Positions 35,434-43,780 of a stretch of 64,000 nt of DNA are shown here, piece by piece (the stretch's first letter is position 1; each line of letters starts with the position of its first letter). Position numbers and translations under genes: made by a program. Origin of the DNA: Desulfarculus sp. (GTDB lineage Bacteria; Desulfobacterota; Desulfarculia; Desulfarculales; Desulfarculaceae); NCBI GenBank assembly GCA_003605055.1, contig QZKP01000048.1, forward strand, positions 1 through 64,000, given 5' to 3'. The notes beneath the pieces are model-generated. The model was not told the origin of the DNA and made no database searches. It was given only the letters and a program-made list of their open reading frames with translations.

Positions 35434-36891
35434 ATGACCAACAAACCCCACACCATCTTCATCGCCGTCAACTCCGGCTTCGGGGCGCGCTATCTGTTGC
35501 GCAGCGACATCCTGCCCGAGCTGATCGCGGCCGGGCTCAAGGTGGTGGTGCTCTCGCCCAACGCCGATGAGGACTACTTCCGCCGGGAGTTCGAGGCCGT
35601 TGGCGCGGTGGTGGAGCTTTTCGACTTCGCGGCCTGCCGGCGCTATTTCCTGGGCAGCCAGGCGCAGATATTCCTGAAGGAGCTGCGCTGGTACGCCATG
35701 CCCGGCCGGCACGACCAGGGCTCGCTGGGCGCGCGCTTCAAGGCCTTCGAGAACATCTGCTACGCCCAGGGGCCCAAGGCTAGGCTGCGCTATTGGCTGA
35801 TCAACCTGCTGCGCCGTCCCCTGATGCGCTGGCGCTGGGCCCGGCGGCTGCTGGTGGCCCTGGAGGAGCGCTGCTTTGTGGGCCGGGCCCATCAAGAGCT
35901 GTTCGCGCGCCATCGGCCGGGCCTGGTCATCACCACCAGCCTGGGCTACTTCGACTATGACCAGTACCTCATGCGCGAGGCCAAGCGGCAGGGAGCCCGG
36001 CGCTGCGCCGTGATCCTGAGCTGGGACAACACCAGCGGCAAGGGCCTGCCCGGCGCCACCGCCGAGCACATCGTGGCCTGGACCGAGATCATGAAGGACG
36101 AGCTGGTGCGCTACTACGACGTGGACCCGGCCAAGGTCTTCGTGGGCGGGGTGGCCCACTTTGACATCTACCGCCACCCGGAACGCTGGCTGAGCCGGGC
36201 TGATCTTTGCGCCCGCTTCGGCCTGGACCCGGAGCGCAAGATCATCTTCTTCGGCACCCGCACCCCCAACAAATTCCCCTGGACGCCGGACTACATCCGC
36301 CTGCTGGCCGAGGCCATCGCCGGCGGCCGCCTGGCCCTGCCCTGCTCGCTGCTGGTGCGCCTGCACCCCAACCACTTCCAGGGCGACGGACGCGGCCTCA
36401 AGTTCCAAAAGGTGCTGGACCAGTACCAGGCCATCCAGGACCAGTACCCCTTTGTGGCCTTCAACCGGCCCCGCATTCTCTCCACCAAGTTGGCTTCGGA
36501 CATGCCGGCCTGCGAGATCGTGGATTTGGCTTCCATGCTGGCCCACAGCGCGGTTTTGGTAAACTACTACTCGACGCTCATGCTGGAGGCCTCGGCCGTG
36601 GACCTGCCCATCGTCAACTTCATCATGCACGCGCACAACGTGCACCTGGGGGCCGAGGACCGCTCGGTCTACACCCTGGAGCACATCGTGCGCATCTGCC
36701 GGCGCGGGGCCGAGCGCACCGCCGAGGGTCCGGAGGAGCTTATCGCGGCCATCAACGAGGCCCTGCTGCACCCGGAAATGCGGCGCGAGGGCCGGGCCCT
36801 GGTGGCCGCCGAGGAGCTGGGCCCCAACCAGGGCGCGGCGGGCCGGGCCATCGCTGGGCATTTAATCTCCCTGGCGCGAGGAGAGGCCTAG
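35434..36891 (+). CDS. Predicted GT-B-fold transferase of the surface-glycan locus
   Basis: 485 residues. It opens TIFIAVNSGFGARYLLRSDI, then LPELIAAGLKVVVLSPNAD, a Rossmann-type N-domain. KIIFFGTRTPNKFPW and LLVRLHPNHFQGD start the second domain. LASMLAHSAVLVNYYSTLML and EASAVDLPIVNF form the 'S....EA...P' donor loop like that in CDP-glycerol and surface-carbohydrate transferases. Soluble. It overlaps the next gene by one base. Likely a glycosyl- or glycerophosphotransferase; family uncertain. Confidence 0.65.
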   Translation: MTNKPHTIFIAVNSGFGARYLLRSDILPELIAAGLKVVVLSPNADEDYFRREFEAVGAVVELFDFAACRRYFLGSQAQIFLKELRWYAMPGRHDQGSLGARFKAFENICYAQGPKARLRYWLINLLRRPLMRWRWARRLLVALEERCFVGRAHQELFARHRPGLVITTSLGYFDYDQYLMREAKRQGARRCAVILSWDNTSGKGLPGATAEHIVAWTEIMKDELVRYYDVDPAKVFVGGVAHFDIYRHPERWLSRADLCARFGLDPERKIIFFGTRTPNKFPWTPDYIRLLAEAIAGGRLALPCSLLVRLHPNHFQGDGRGLKFQKVLDQYQAIQDQYPFVAFNRPRILSTKLASDMPACEIVDLASMLAHSAVLVNYYSTLMLEASAVDLPIVNFIMHAHNVHLGAEDRSVYTLEHIVRICRRGAERTAEGPEELIAAINEALLHPEMRREGRALVAAEELGPNQGAAGRAIAGHLISLARGEA

Positions 36892-37883
36892 TGCGGGCGC
36901 TGTTCATAGGCCTGGGCTCCATCGGCCGGCGGCACCTGCGCATCCTGCGCGAGCTGGCGCCCCATACTGAGATATTGGCCCTGCGCTCTGGCCAGGGTCC
37001 GGCCCAAGTGCCGGAGCTGGCCTCGGCCGGCGGCCGCTCCTTCGGCACTTTGGAACAGGCCCTGGAACAGCGGCCCGACTTCGCGCTGGTGGCCAACCCC
37101 ACCAGCCGGCACCTGGAAACCGCCCTGGCCCTGGCCCGGGCCGGGGTGCCCTTTCTGCTGGAGAAGCCGGTGGGCCACCAGGAGGCGGGCCTGGAGGAGT
37201 TGGCGACTGAGGTGGCCAGCCGCGGCCTGCCCGTGCTGGTGGGTCTGCAACTGCGCTACCACCCCGCCTTCGGGCAACTGAGCGCCTGGCTGGAGCAAGG
37301 GGCCATCGGCCGGCCCCTGTCGCTCAGGGCCGAGGTGGGTCAGTGGCTGCCGGACTGGCGGCCGGGCGCGGACTACCGCGCCTCGCAGACCGCCCGGGCC
37401 GAGCTGGGCGGCGGCGTGATCCTGGAGCTGGTGCACGAGCTGGACCTGGCCCTGGCCTGCCTGGGGCCGGCCAAGGGCGTGGCCTGTGCGGCCGGCCGCC
37501 TCTCCGGCCTGGAGATGGACGCCGAGGACCTGGCCGAGATCAGCATCAGCCACGCCTCGGGCGGCCTGAGCCAGGTGCACCTGGACTGCATCCAGCCCGG
37601 CTACACCCGCTGGCTCAAGGTCATCGGCGAGGGCGGCATCATCATGTGGCAGCAGGACGCGGGCTGGCTGGAGCTGCAACGGCCGGGCCAGGTGCCGCAG
37701 CGGTTGAGCGACCCGCCCGGCTTCACTCGCGACGACCTGTTCCGGGCCCAGATGCGCCACTGGCTGGCCGTGTTGGCCGGCCGGGAGGAGCCGCGGGTAA
37801 GCCTGGCCCAGGGCCTCGCCGCCACCCGCCTGGCCCTGGCCGCCAAGCGGGTCGCAGCCGAGCAAAGGACGGTGCAACCATGA
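36891..37883 (+). CDS. Gfo/Idh/MocA family oxidoreductase
   Basis: 330 residues from GTG 36891, with AGGAGAGG upstream. The frame extends much further back, but that part overlies the GT-B gene. Motif ALFIGLGSIGRRHLRIL, and FLLEKPVGHQ with the catalytic Lys. GGGVILELVHELDLALACLG is the C-domain. It is tied by overlaps to the cytidylyltransferase (ATGA) and through it to an SDR. This trio matches loci where a Gfo/Idh enzyme, a CMP-sugar synthetase and a PtmA-like SDR make a flagellar or O-antigen nonulosonate. Confidence 0.87.
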   Translation: MRALFIGLGSIGRRHLRILRELAPHTEILALRSGQGPAQVPELASAGGRSFGTLEQALEQRPDFALVANPTSRHLETALALARAGVPFLLEKPVGHQEAGLEELATEVASRGLPVLVGLQLRYHPAFGQLSAWLEQGAIGRPLSLRAEVGQWLPDWRPGADYRASQTARAELGGGVILELVHELDLALACLGPAKGVACAAGRLSGLEMDAEDLAEISISHASGGLSQVHLDCIQPGYTRWLKVIGEGGIIMWQQDAGWLELQRPGQVPQRLSDPPGFTRDDLFRAQMRHWLAVLAGREEPRVSLAQGLAATRLALAAKRVAAEQRTVQP

Positions 37884-38593
37884 GCCGAGGCCTGACCTTG
37901 GGGCTGATCCCGGCCCGGGGCGGCAGCAAGGGCGTGCCGGGCAAGAACCTGCGCCCGGTGGCCGGCCGGCCGCTCATCGCCCGCGCCATCGCCTGCGGAT
38001 TGGCCTGCCCTTCCGTTGACAAGGTGGTGGTCTCCACCGACAGTCAGGCCATCGCCGCCGCGGCCCGCGAGCACGGGGCCGAGGCGCCCTTTATGCGGCC
38101 GGCCGAGCTGGCCAGCGACATTGCGCCCATGCTGCCGGTGATGCAGCACGCCATCACCGCCTGCGAGGCGCACTATGGCCAGACGGTGGCGGTGTTGGTG
38201 CTGCTGGACTGCACCGCGCCCCTGCGGCGGGTGGAGGACGTGGAGGCGGCGCTCAGGCTCTTGGCCGCGCCGGACTGCGACGCGGTGGTCAGCGGCTCGC
38301 CGGCCCAGCGCAGCCCCTACTTCAACATGGTGCGGCCGCGAAATGGCTACGTGGATCTGTTCGCTCCCCTGCCGGGCGGGGTGGGCCGGCGCCAGGACGC
38401 GCCGCCGGTCTGGGACCTGAACACTGTGGTCTGGGCCTACAGGCGCGCCGCCCTCATGGAGGAGGCCGCCCGCCTGCCCCGGCGCACCCGGCTCTACGAG
38501 GTGCCCCGGGAGCGGGCCCTGGACCTGGACAGCGAGCTGGACTTCCAGGTGCTGGAGGCGCTGCTGGCCCGCGAGCAGGAGGAGCGGCCATGA
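37880..38593 (+). CDS. CMP-acylneuraminate-type cytidylyltransferase (NeuA family, copy 2)
   Basis: 237 residues from ATG 37880, overlapping the upstream stop as ATGA. Signature LIPARGGSKGVPGKNLRPVA, then GRPLIARAI and KVVVSTDSQAIAAAA. VLLDCTAPLRRVEDVEAAL is the usual 'D.T.P.R' region. It transfers CMP to a nonulosonic-type acid. It is more similar to copy 3 (39668-40393) than to copy 1. No NeuB gene is in this operon, so its substrate may come from the aldolase two genes upstream or from elsewhere. Confidence 0.9.
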   Translation: MSRGLTLGLIPARGGSKGVPGKNLRPVAGRPLIARAIACGLACPSVDKVVVSTDSQAIAAAAREHGAEAPFMRPAELASDIAPMLPVMQHAITACEAHYGQTVAVLVLLDCTAPLRRVEDVEAALRLLAAPDCDAVVSGSPAQRSPYFNMVRPRNGYVDLFAPLPGGVGRRQDAPPVWDLNTVVWAYRRAALMEEAARLPRRTRLYEVPRERALDLDSELDFQVLEALLAREQEERP

Positions 38594-39417
38594 GCGAGGC
38601 CCGCGACATCTTCGACCTGAGTGGCCGGGTGGTGCTCATCGTGGGCGGGGCCGGCGGCATCGGCCGGCGCATGGCCGCGGCCATTGCCCGGGCCGGGGCC
38701 CAGGTGCTCATCGCCGACCAGGACAGCGGCCGCTGCCAGGAGTTGGCTCGGGCCATCGCCGATGAGATCGGCGGCCGGCTGGCCGGCCTGGCTATGGACG
38801 TGACCCAGGAGGCCGGCGTGGTGCAGGCCTTCGCCGGCCTGGGCCAGGAATACGGCCGCCTGGACGGTCTGGTCTACAATGTCATGGCCAAGCCCTCAGG
38901 TTACTACCGACCCTTTGACCAGTACCCCTGGGAGACCTGGCGGCGAGTGCTGGAAACCAACCTGGGCGGGGCCTTCCTCTGCTGCCGGGAGGCGGGCAAG
39001 CTCATGCTGCCGGCCGGCCAAGGCAGCGTGGTGCTCACGGCCAGCGTGTACGGGGTGGTGGCCCCGGACCAGCGCATCTATGAGGGCTCCACCAGCGCGG
39101 GCAACATCTACGGCGGCGGCGACCCCCTGAGCTGCCCGGCCGCCTACTCGGCCAGCAAGGGCGGCCTCATCGCCCTGGCCCGCCACCTGGCCGCCCTGTG
39201 GGGGCCGGCCGGGGTGCGGGTGAACTGCCTCACTCCCGGCGGGGTCTATGACGGCCAGGAGGAAGCCTTTCACCAGGCCTACCAGGCCCGCACGCCCCTG
39301 GGGCGCATGGCCGCCTTCACCGACTTCGACGGCGCGGCGGTGTTTCTTCTGAGCGAGGCCGCGGCCTACATGACCGGGGTCAACCTGGTGGTGGACGGCG
39401 GCTGGACCGCCTGGTGA
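38590..39417 (+). CDS. SDR-family oxidoreductase (PtmA-like, second copy)
   Basis: 275 residues, start overlapping the cytidylyltransferase stop (ATGA). LIVGGAGGIGRRMAAAIA is the NAD site and AYSASKGGLIALA has the catalytic Tyr/Lys. An insertion precedes the Tyr, as in the 18073-18891 SDR. Both end MTG.NLV.DGGWTAW. It is last in the plus-strand operon and faces a 256-bp inverted-repeat element starting 12 bp after the stop. Likely acts on a CMP-sugar precursor. Confidence 0.88.
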   Translation: MSEARDIFDLSGRVVLIVGGAGGIGRRMAAAIARAGAQVLIADQDSGRCQELARAIADEIGGRLAGLAMDVTQEAGVVQAFAGLGQEYGRLDGLVYNVMAKPSGYYRPFDQYPWETWRRVLETNLGGAFLCCREAGKLMLPAGQGSVVLTASVYGVVAPDQRIYEGSTSAGNIYGGGDPLSCPAAYSASKGGLIALARHLAALWGPAGVRVNCLTPGGVYDGQEEAFHQAYQARTPLGRMAAFTDFDGAAVFLLSEAAAYMTGVNLVVDGGWTAW

Positions 39418-39429
39418 GAGGCGGGGCCC

Positions 39430-39685
39430 AGCCCGGATATTTCGTGAGGGCTGGGCGGTATTGTAATCTAGGCTTTATGCGCGTGGCGGTTAGGGAAAAT
39501 CATTGCAATCTGCCGGGTACGGTTTGTACCCTGCCCGGCACAGCCAGCCGCCGGCAGACAAGGCGTCTGGCGAGCGAGCGCCGCAGGTGTAGCCAAAGCT
39601 ACATCCAGGCGCGAGCGAAGCCGGCAACACAGTATGCCGGGGGCTGGCGAAGCCGGACGCCCGGCCTTCATGAGATATCCGGGCT
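39430..39685. mobile_element. MITE-like element with 18-bp terminal inverted repeats
   Basis: The left end AGCCCGGATATTTCGTGA (39430-39447) and the right end (39668-39685), read in reverse complement as AGCCCGGATATCTCATGA, agree at 16 of 18 positions. Inside are nested inverted repeats: GGCGTCTGGC (39562-39571) with GCCGGACGCC (39652-39661); TGCCGGG (39511-39517) with CCCGGCA (39534-39540); and a hairpin GCGCC..GG-TGTAGC / GCTACA-TC..GGCGC (39578-39612, CAAA loop). There is no coding frame of note and no obvious target duplication. The right end forms the last codons and stop of the cytidylyltransferase at 39668. It could also act as a bidirectional terminator between convergent genes. Confidence 0.65.
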
Positions 39686-40393
39686 AATCTTTTTTCCCGA
39701 TAGAATCAGGTCCGCCAGTTGTAGGTGCTGCTCGCTGTCAATGGACAGGGAGCGCTCCTCGGGCATGACGTAGGGGTGGATCACCCGGCCCCAGATGGAG
39801 TTCTGCTCCAGGAGCACCTCTCGCCGCGTCAGGTAGATGGCGCCGTTGCGCATGTAGGCCGACGGTTGGTAGTCCTGGCGGCGGGTGCCCTCTTTTTCCT
39901 CGATGCAGAAGGGCAGCAGCACACCGTCTTCGATGCGCTTCATCAGGATGGGGTGCACGTCAAAAACCTGCACCACGCTGATCACCGAGTCGCAGCCGCC
40001 GGCCAGGGCCAGTTCCAGGGCGCCGGCGATGTCCTGGGGCGCGCGCAGGGGCGCGGTGGGCTGCAGGAGCATCACCCAGTCCAGGGTCAGGCCGTCGGCC
40101 TCCTCCACGAAGCGCGCCGCGTGCTGCAACACCGGCAGGGTGGGCACCTGGTCGCCGGCCAGCTCGGCCGGCCGCAGGAAGGGCGCCTCGGCCCCGAAGC
40201 GCCGGGCGATCTCGGCCGTCTCGGGGTCGTCGGTGCTTACGATCACGCGGTGGAACAGCTGCCGCGCGGCCAGGGCGCACTGGATGGTCCAGGCGATGAG
40301 CGGCCGGCCGCCCACCAGGCGTACGTTCTTGCGGGGCACCCCCTTGGAGCCGCCCCGGGCCGGGATCACGGTCAGCACCTTGGCGGCGCTCAT
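39668..40393 (-). CDS. CMP-acylneuraminate-type cytidylyltransferase (NeuA family, copy 3)
   Basis: 241 residues. VIPARGGSKGVPRKNVRLVG signature, GRPLIAWTI, RVIVSTDDPETAEIA and LLQPTAPLRAPQDI. It overlaps the dehydrogenase gene upstream by 4 bp. Its last six codons, including TGA, lie inside the right terminal repeat of the adjacent element, so the C-terminus was probably altered by an insertion. The divergent NeuB/NeuC operon (42730-44938) has no cytidylyltransferase of its own, so this copy is a good candidate to activate its product. Confidence 0.9.
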   Translation of the reverse strand: MSAAKVLTVIPARGGSKGVPRKNVRLVGGRPLIAWTIQCALAARQLFHRVIVSTDDPETAEIARRFGAEAPFLRPAELAGDQVPTLPVLQHAARFVEEADGLTLDWVMLLQPTAPLRAPQDIAGALELALAGGCDSVISVVQVFDVHPILMKRIEDGVLLPFCIEEKEGTRRQDYQPSAYMRNGAIYLTRREVLLEQNSIWGRVIHPYVMPEERSLSIDSEQHLQLADLILSGKKISPDIS

Positions 40394-41358
40394 GGCCGGG
40401 CCCCGGCCCAGACCTGCCCCTGCAGCCAGGCGGCCAGCTTCTTGGCCATGAACAGCTCGGTTTTGGCCATGGACTCCTTGGTGGCCCCGGCCAGGTGGGG
40501 CGTGATGATCAGGTTGTCGTGCTCCCGGGCATAGGCCAGAAGCGGGCTGTGGGGCAGGCCCTTGCCCGTCTCAGAGGCCAGCACGTCCAGGGCCGCACCG
40601 GCCAGGCGGCCGCTGCTCAGGGCCGCCAGCAGCGCCGCCTCGTCAATGAGCCCGCCCCGGGCGGTGTTGATGAGCACCGCGCCCTCGGGCAGCAGCTCCA
40701 TCTCCCGCTTGCCGATCATGCCCCTGGTCTGCTCGTTGAGCGGGGGGTGCAGGCTGAGCACATCACTGCCGGCCAGGAGCCGCTCCAGGCTTTCCACCCG
40801 GCGCACCCCGTCTCGCCACTTGATGGGGTCCGGGTCATAAGCCGCCACCTGCATGCCGAAGACCAGGCCGTAGCCAGCCACCTTGCGGCCCAGGCGGCCC
40901 AGGCCCACGCAGCCCAGACGGCGGTCCATGAGTTCGCGGCCCTTGAAGGCGTCGCGGTCCCAGCGGCCGCCGCGCACCGCGGCAAAGGCCGCCGGTATCC
41001 GGCGCACCAGGGCCAAGAGCAGGCCCCAGGTGTGCTCGGCCGTGGCGCTCACCGACTCCAGGAACTTCCACTCGCCCTGCAGGCTGAGCACGGTCAGGCC
41101 CCGCTGCCGGGCCTGCTCCAGGTCTATGTGGTCCAGGCCGGTGGTGGCGCTGAGGATGCAGCGCAGGCCCGGGGCGCTGTCCAGGACCTGGGCGTCTATC
41201 TGGTGGCCCAGGCGCACGATTAGCACCTGGAAGCCGGGCAGCCGCCGGAGCATCTGCTCCCGGTCCAGCTCCTCCTCCACCAGCTCGCCCAGGCCTAGAA
41301 GCACCCGCCGGGCCGGCTCGGTGAAGTCCCTGGGCTCCACATTGAGAATGCGAACCAT
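40390..41358 (-). CDS. D-isomer-specific 2-hydroxyacid dehydrogenase
   Basis: 322 residues from ATG 41358, with GGAGGTG nine bases upstream; a TTG at 41385 is less likely. NAD site GLGRLGRKVAGYG. NTARGGLIDEAAL holds the catalytic Arg and TPHLAGATKES the catalytic His. It belongs to the same broad family as the gene at 28232-29176, but the two are not close copies. NAD-linked reduction of a 2-keto acid, sugar-derived if the operon context holds. Confidence 0.87.
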   Translation of the reverse strand: MVRILNVEPRDFTEPARRVLLGLGELVEEELDREQMLRRLPGFQVLIVRLGHQIDAQVLDSAPGLRCILSATTGLDHIDLEQARQRGLTVLSLQGEWKFLESVSATAEHTWGLLLALVRRIPAAFAAVRGGRWDRDAFKGRELMDRRLGCVGLGRLGRKVAGYGLVFGMQVAAYDPDPIKWRDGVRRVESLERLLAGSDVLSLHPPLNEQTRGMIGKREMELLPEGAVLINTARGGLIDEAALLAALSSGRLAGAALDVLASETGKGLPHSPLLAYAREHDNLIITPHLAGATKESMAKTELFMAKKLAAWLQGQVWAGARP

Positions 41359-41386
41359 GCCTCCCCACCTCCGCTCCTCTGACAAC

Positions 41387-42532
41387 TTAGCCCCTTGCGC
41401 GGCCTCCTGGCAAGCCGCCCGCTTGCTCGGCCAGGTGCTCCAGGATCAGGCGGGCTCGGCCCTGCCAGGTGTAGTGCCGGGCCAGGTCGTCGTAGGCCCG
41501 CTGGGCCAGGGAGCCGGCCAGCTCCGGGTCGGCCATGAGGCGGCGCAAGGCCTGGGCCCAGGCCTCAGCGTCATCCGGCGGCGCCAGCAGGGCGTTGTCG
41601 CCGCCCCGCAGCACCTCCCGCAGCACCGGCAGGTCCGAGGAGATGATGGCCGCGCCGCTGGCCATGTACTCGAACATCTTCAGGGGGCTCATCCACTGAC
41701 TGGTGTCGCCCAGACCCGGCACCGAGACCACCCGCTGGTAGGGCATCAGCAGCGCCCGGCACTGGCGCTGCATGGCCAGGGCCTGGGCCGGCGACACATA
41801 CCCGTGCAGGGTCACATTGGCCGGGGCCTGGGTTTGCAGGCGCTGGCGCAGCTCCTGCTCCCGGCCGCCCACCAGATGGAAGCTGGCCTCGGGCACCAGC
41901 CGGGCCAGGGCCAGTATCAGCTCGATGCCCCGGCCAGGGTAGAGGTTGCCGAAGTAGCCCACCGGAAAGCGGCCCGGCAGAGGGGCCGCGGGCGGCTCAT
42001 CAGCGGCGGGCAGGTCCGCGCCGTCGTGGGCCACCAGGATGGGCCGCAGGCCACACTGTTCCTCGGCCAGCCGGCGCAGCACGTCGGAGATCACCACCAG
42101 CATCTTGAAGCCGCCCTTCCGCTCCAGCGCGCGGAACATCAGGCGCGACACCGGGTCCAGGCGGGCCGGGGGCAGGTGGGTCTCGTACACCGAGCGGTGA
42201 CCCAGCAGCCAGGCCAGGAACAGGCCCCGCAGATAACGGCCAAACAGGAGGTCTGGTTGCAGGCCCACGGCCAGGCGGGCCGAGCGCCAGGCGTGCAGCA
42301 GCCAGCCGCCCTTGAAGGCCGGGAACCGCTGCGTCTTTATCTGGAAGATGGGCCGCACGCCGTAGTGCGCGAACAGATCGCCGCCGGCCAGGTCCTCCTG
42401 GCCGCGGTTATCCACGGCCAGCAGCGTGACCTCATGCCCCAGGGAGGCAAAGGCCTGGCACATCTTCATGACATGCACGCTGTAGGCCATGCGCGAGGGC
42501 AAGGGCGCATCCGAGAGGTAAACCAGGCGCAT
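41387..42532 (-). CDS. Family 4 glycosyltransferase
   Basis: 381 residues from ATG 42532, with GGGGAG six bases upstream. The frame stays open to 42616, but that part is leader. RLVYLSDAPLPSRMAYSVHV opens the GT-B fold. PVGYFGNLYPGRGIELILAL is the inter-domain link. LKMFEYMASGAAIISSDLPV is the GT4 'E..A.G.P' donor motif. Retaining transferase, cytoplasmic. First of a three-gene minus-strand operon, divergent from the NeuB gene. Confidence 0.9.
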   Translation of the reverse strand: MRLVYLSDAPLPSRMAYSVHVMKMCQAFASLGHEVTLLAVDNRGQEDLAGGDLFAHYGVRPIFQIKTQRFPAFKGGWLLHAWRSARLAVGLQPDLLFGRYLRGLFLAWLLGHRSVYETHLPPARLDPVSRLMFRALERKGGFKMLVVISDVLRRLAEEQCGLRPILVAHDGADLPAADEPPAAPLPGRFPVGYFGNLYPGRGIELILALARLVPEASFHLVGGREQELRQRLQTQAPANVTLHGYVSPAQALAMQRQCRALLMPYQRVVSVPGLGDTSQWMSPLKMFEYMASGAAIISSDLPVLREVLRGGDNALLAPPDDAEAWAQALRRLMADPELAGSLAQRAYDDLARHYTWQGRARLILEHLAEQAGGLPGGRARG

Positions 42533-42572
42533 CTGTACTCCCCAGGGCCGGCGGCGGCCGCTTGGAGGCCAG

Positions 42573-42601
42573 TATATAACCTTGGGCCGCCCCGCTGGCA
42601 A
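42573..42601 (-). promoter_or_regulatory. Candidate promoter for the GT4/dehydrogenase/cytidylyltransferase operon
   Basis: On the minus strand TTGCCA (42601-42596), a 17-base spacer, then TATATA (42578-42573), about 40 bases before the ATG at 42532. The -35 matches 5 of 6; the -10 is weaker. Confidence 0.42.
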
Positions 42602-42624
42602 GCGGGGCCTGGCCAAGGCCCTGC

Positions 42625-42653
42625 TTTACCCGCTGGGGCCAGGCTGCTAGAAT
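42625..42653 (+). promoter_or_regulatory. Candidate promoter for the NeuB/NeuC operon
   Basis: TTTACC (42625-42630), a 17-base spacer, then TAGAAT (42648-42653): 4 of 6 and 5 of 6 matches to the sigma-70 consensus. The ATG lies 77 bases downstream, leaving a leader that contains a strong hairpin. Confidence 0.55.
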
Positions 42654-42675
42654 GATTCGCCAGTAAGGGGTGCTA

Positions 42676-42703
42676 GCCGGCGGACCTTTGGCGGTCCGGC
42701 GGC
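42676..42703 (+). promoter_or_regulatory. Leader hairpin before the NeuB/NeuC operon
   Basis: GCCGGCGGACC (42676-42686) pairs with GGTCCGGCGGC (42693-42703): six pairs, one mismatch and four more pairs around a TTTGGC loop. ATTTT follows at 42710. It resembles a weak intrinsic terminator or attenuator in the 5' leader. No riboswitch class is recognised. Confidence 0.4.
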
Positions 42704-42729
42704 GGGCCATATTTTCCGCGGCAGGGGCC

Positions 42730-43779
42730 ATGGACCAGACTGTGATCGACATAGGGGGCCGGCTCATCGGCCAGGGCCACAAGGCCCTGCTCGTGGCCGA
42801 GGTGGCCCAGGCCCACGACGGCTCCCTGGGCCTGGCCCACAGCTACATAGAGGCCGCCGCCCGGGCCGGGGTGGACGCGGTGAAGTTCCAGACCCACATC
42901 GCCGCGGCTGAGAGCACCCTTGACGAGCAGTTCCGGGTCAAGTTCTCCTATCAGGACGACACCCGTTACGACTATTGGCGACGCATGGAGTTCACCCCCG
43001 CCCAGTGGCGCGGCCTGGCCCAGCACTGCCGCGATCAGGGGCTGTTGTTTCTGAGTTCGCCCTTCTCCCTGCCGGCGGCCGAGCTGCTGGAGGAGCTGGA
43101 GGTGCAGGCCTGGAAGCTGGCTTCGGGCGAGCTGGGCCATCGGCCCTTGCTGGAGTTCATGGCCGCCACCGGCAAGCCGGTGATCCTCAGTTCGGGCCTG
43201 AGCGGCTGGCCGGAGTTGGAGAGGGTGGTGGCCTTCTTTCGCGGCCGCGGCTGCCCCCTGGCCCTGTTGCAGTGCACCACGGCCTACCCGGTGCCCCTGG
43301 AGCAGGTGGGCCTGAACCTGATGGAGGAGATGGGGCGGCGCTTCGGCGCGCCGGCTGGGCTGTCGGACCACTCGGGCAGCCTATTCCCGGCCCTGGCCGC
43401 CCTGGCCCGCGGCGCGGCCATCCTCGAGGTGCACATCACCTATGACCGGCAGATGTTCGGCCCGGACGCCGCGGCCTCGCTCACCCCGGCGGAGCTAAGC
43501 CTGCTGGCGCAGGCCCGGGACGCCTTTTTCACCCTGGCCGCGCCCCTGGACAAGGACGCCCTGGCCGCGGACAAGGCCCCGCTGCGGGCCCAGTTCGGCC
43601 GCAGCCTGGCCTTAATCCAGGACCGGCCGGCCGGCCACCGGCTCTCGGCCGGGGACCTGACCCTGAAAAAGCCCGGCGGCGGCATACCCCACGAGGATAT
43701 GGCCCGCTTGATCGGCAAACGCCTGGCCCGACCGGTTGAGGACCGCCGCCTGCTCCGGTGGGAAGACATAGAGGACTGA
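42730..43779 (+). CDS. N-acetylneuraminate/legionaminate synthase family protein (NeuB type, copy 2)
   Basis: 349 residues from ATG 42730. Barrel domain: LLVAEVAQAHDGSL, VDAVKFQTHIAAAESTLDE, WKLASGELGHRPLL, LLQCTTAYPVP and GLSDHSGS. C-terminal SAF domain: HRLSAGDLTLKKPGGGIP. It condenses PEP with an N-acyl hexosamine. The NeuC-type epimerase follows one base after the stop, which is the standard NeuB-NeuC pairing. HTSAESTLDE-like text is usual in Leg/Neu synthases. It is diverged from copy 1 at 19773, so a different acceptor sugar is likely. Confidence 0.92.
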   Translation: MDQTVIDIGGRLIGQGHKALLVAEVAQAHDGSLGLAHSYIEAAARAGVDAVKFQTHIAAAESTLDEQFRVKFSYQDDTRYDYWRRMEFTPAQWRGLAQHCRDQGLLFLSSPFSLPAAELLEELEVQAWKLASGELGHRPLLEFMAATGKPVILSSGLSGWPELERVVAFFRGRGCPLALLQCTTAYPVPLEQVGLNLMEEMGRRFGAPAGLSDHSGSLFPALAALARGAAILEVHITYDRQMFGPDAAASLTPAELSLLAQARDAFFTLAAPLDKDALAADKAPLRAQFGRSLALIQDRPAGHRLSAGDLTLKKPGGGIPHEDMARLIGKRLARPVEDRRLLRWEDIED

Positions 43780-43780
43780 G

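Noticed and set aside
34654-36861. 735-codon open frame on the minus strand
   Set aside because: It is antisense to the aldolase and GT-B genes. Composition (Gln/His/Gly/Ala-rich, no domain) is typical of a GC-rich shadow frame.
36207-36890. Upstream part of the Gfo/Idh frame
   Set aside because: It overlies the GT-B gene out of frame. The dinucleotide motif starts right after the GTG at 36891.
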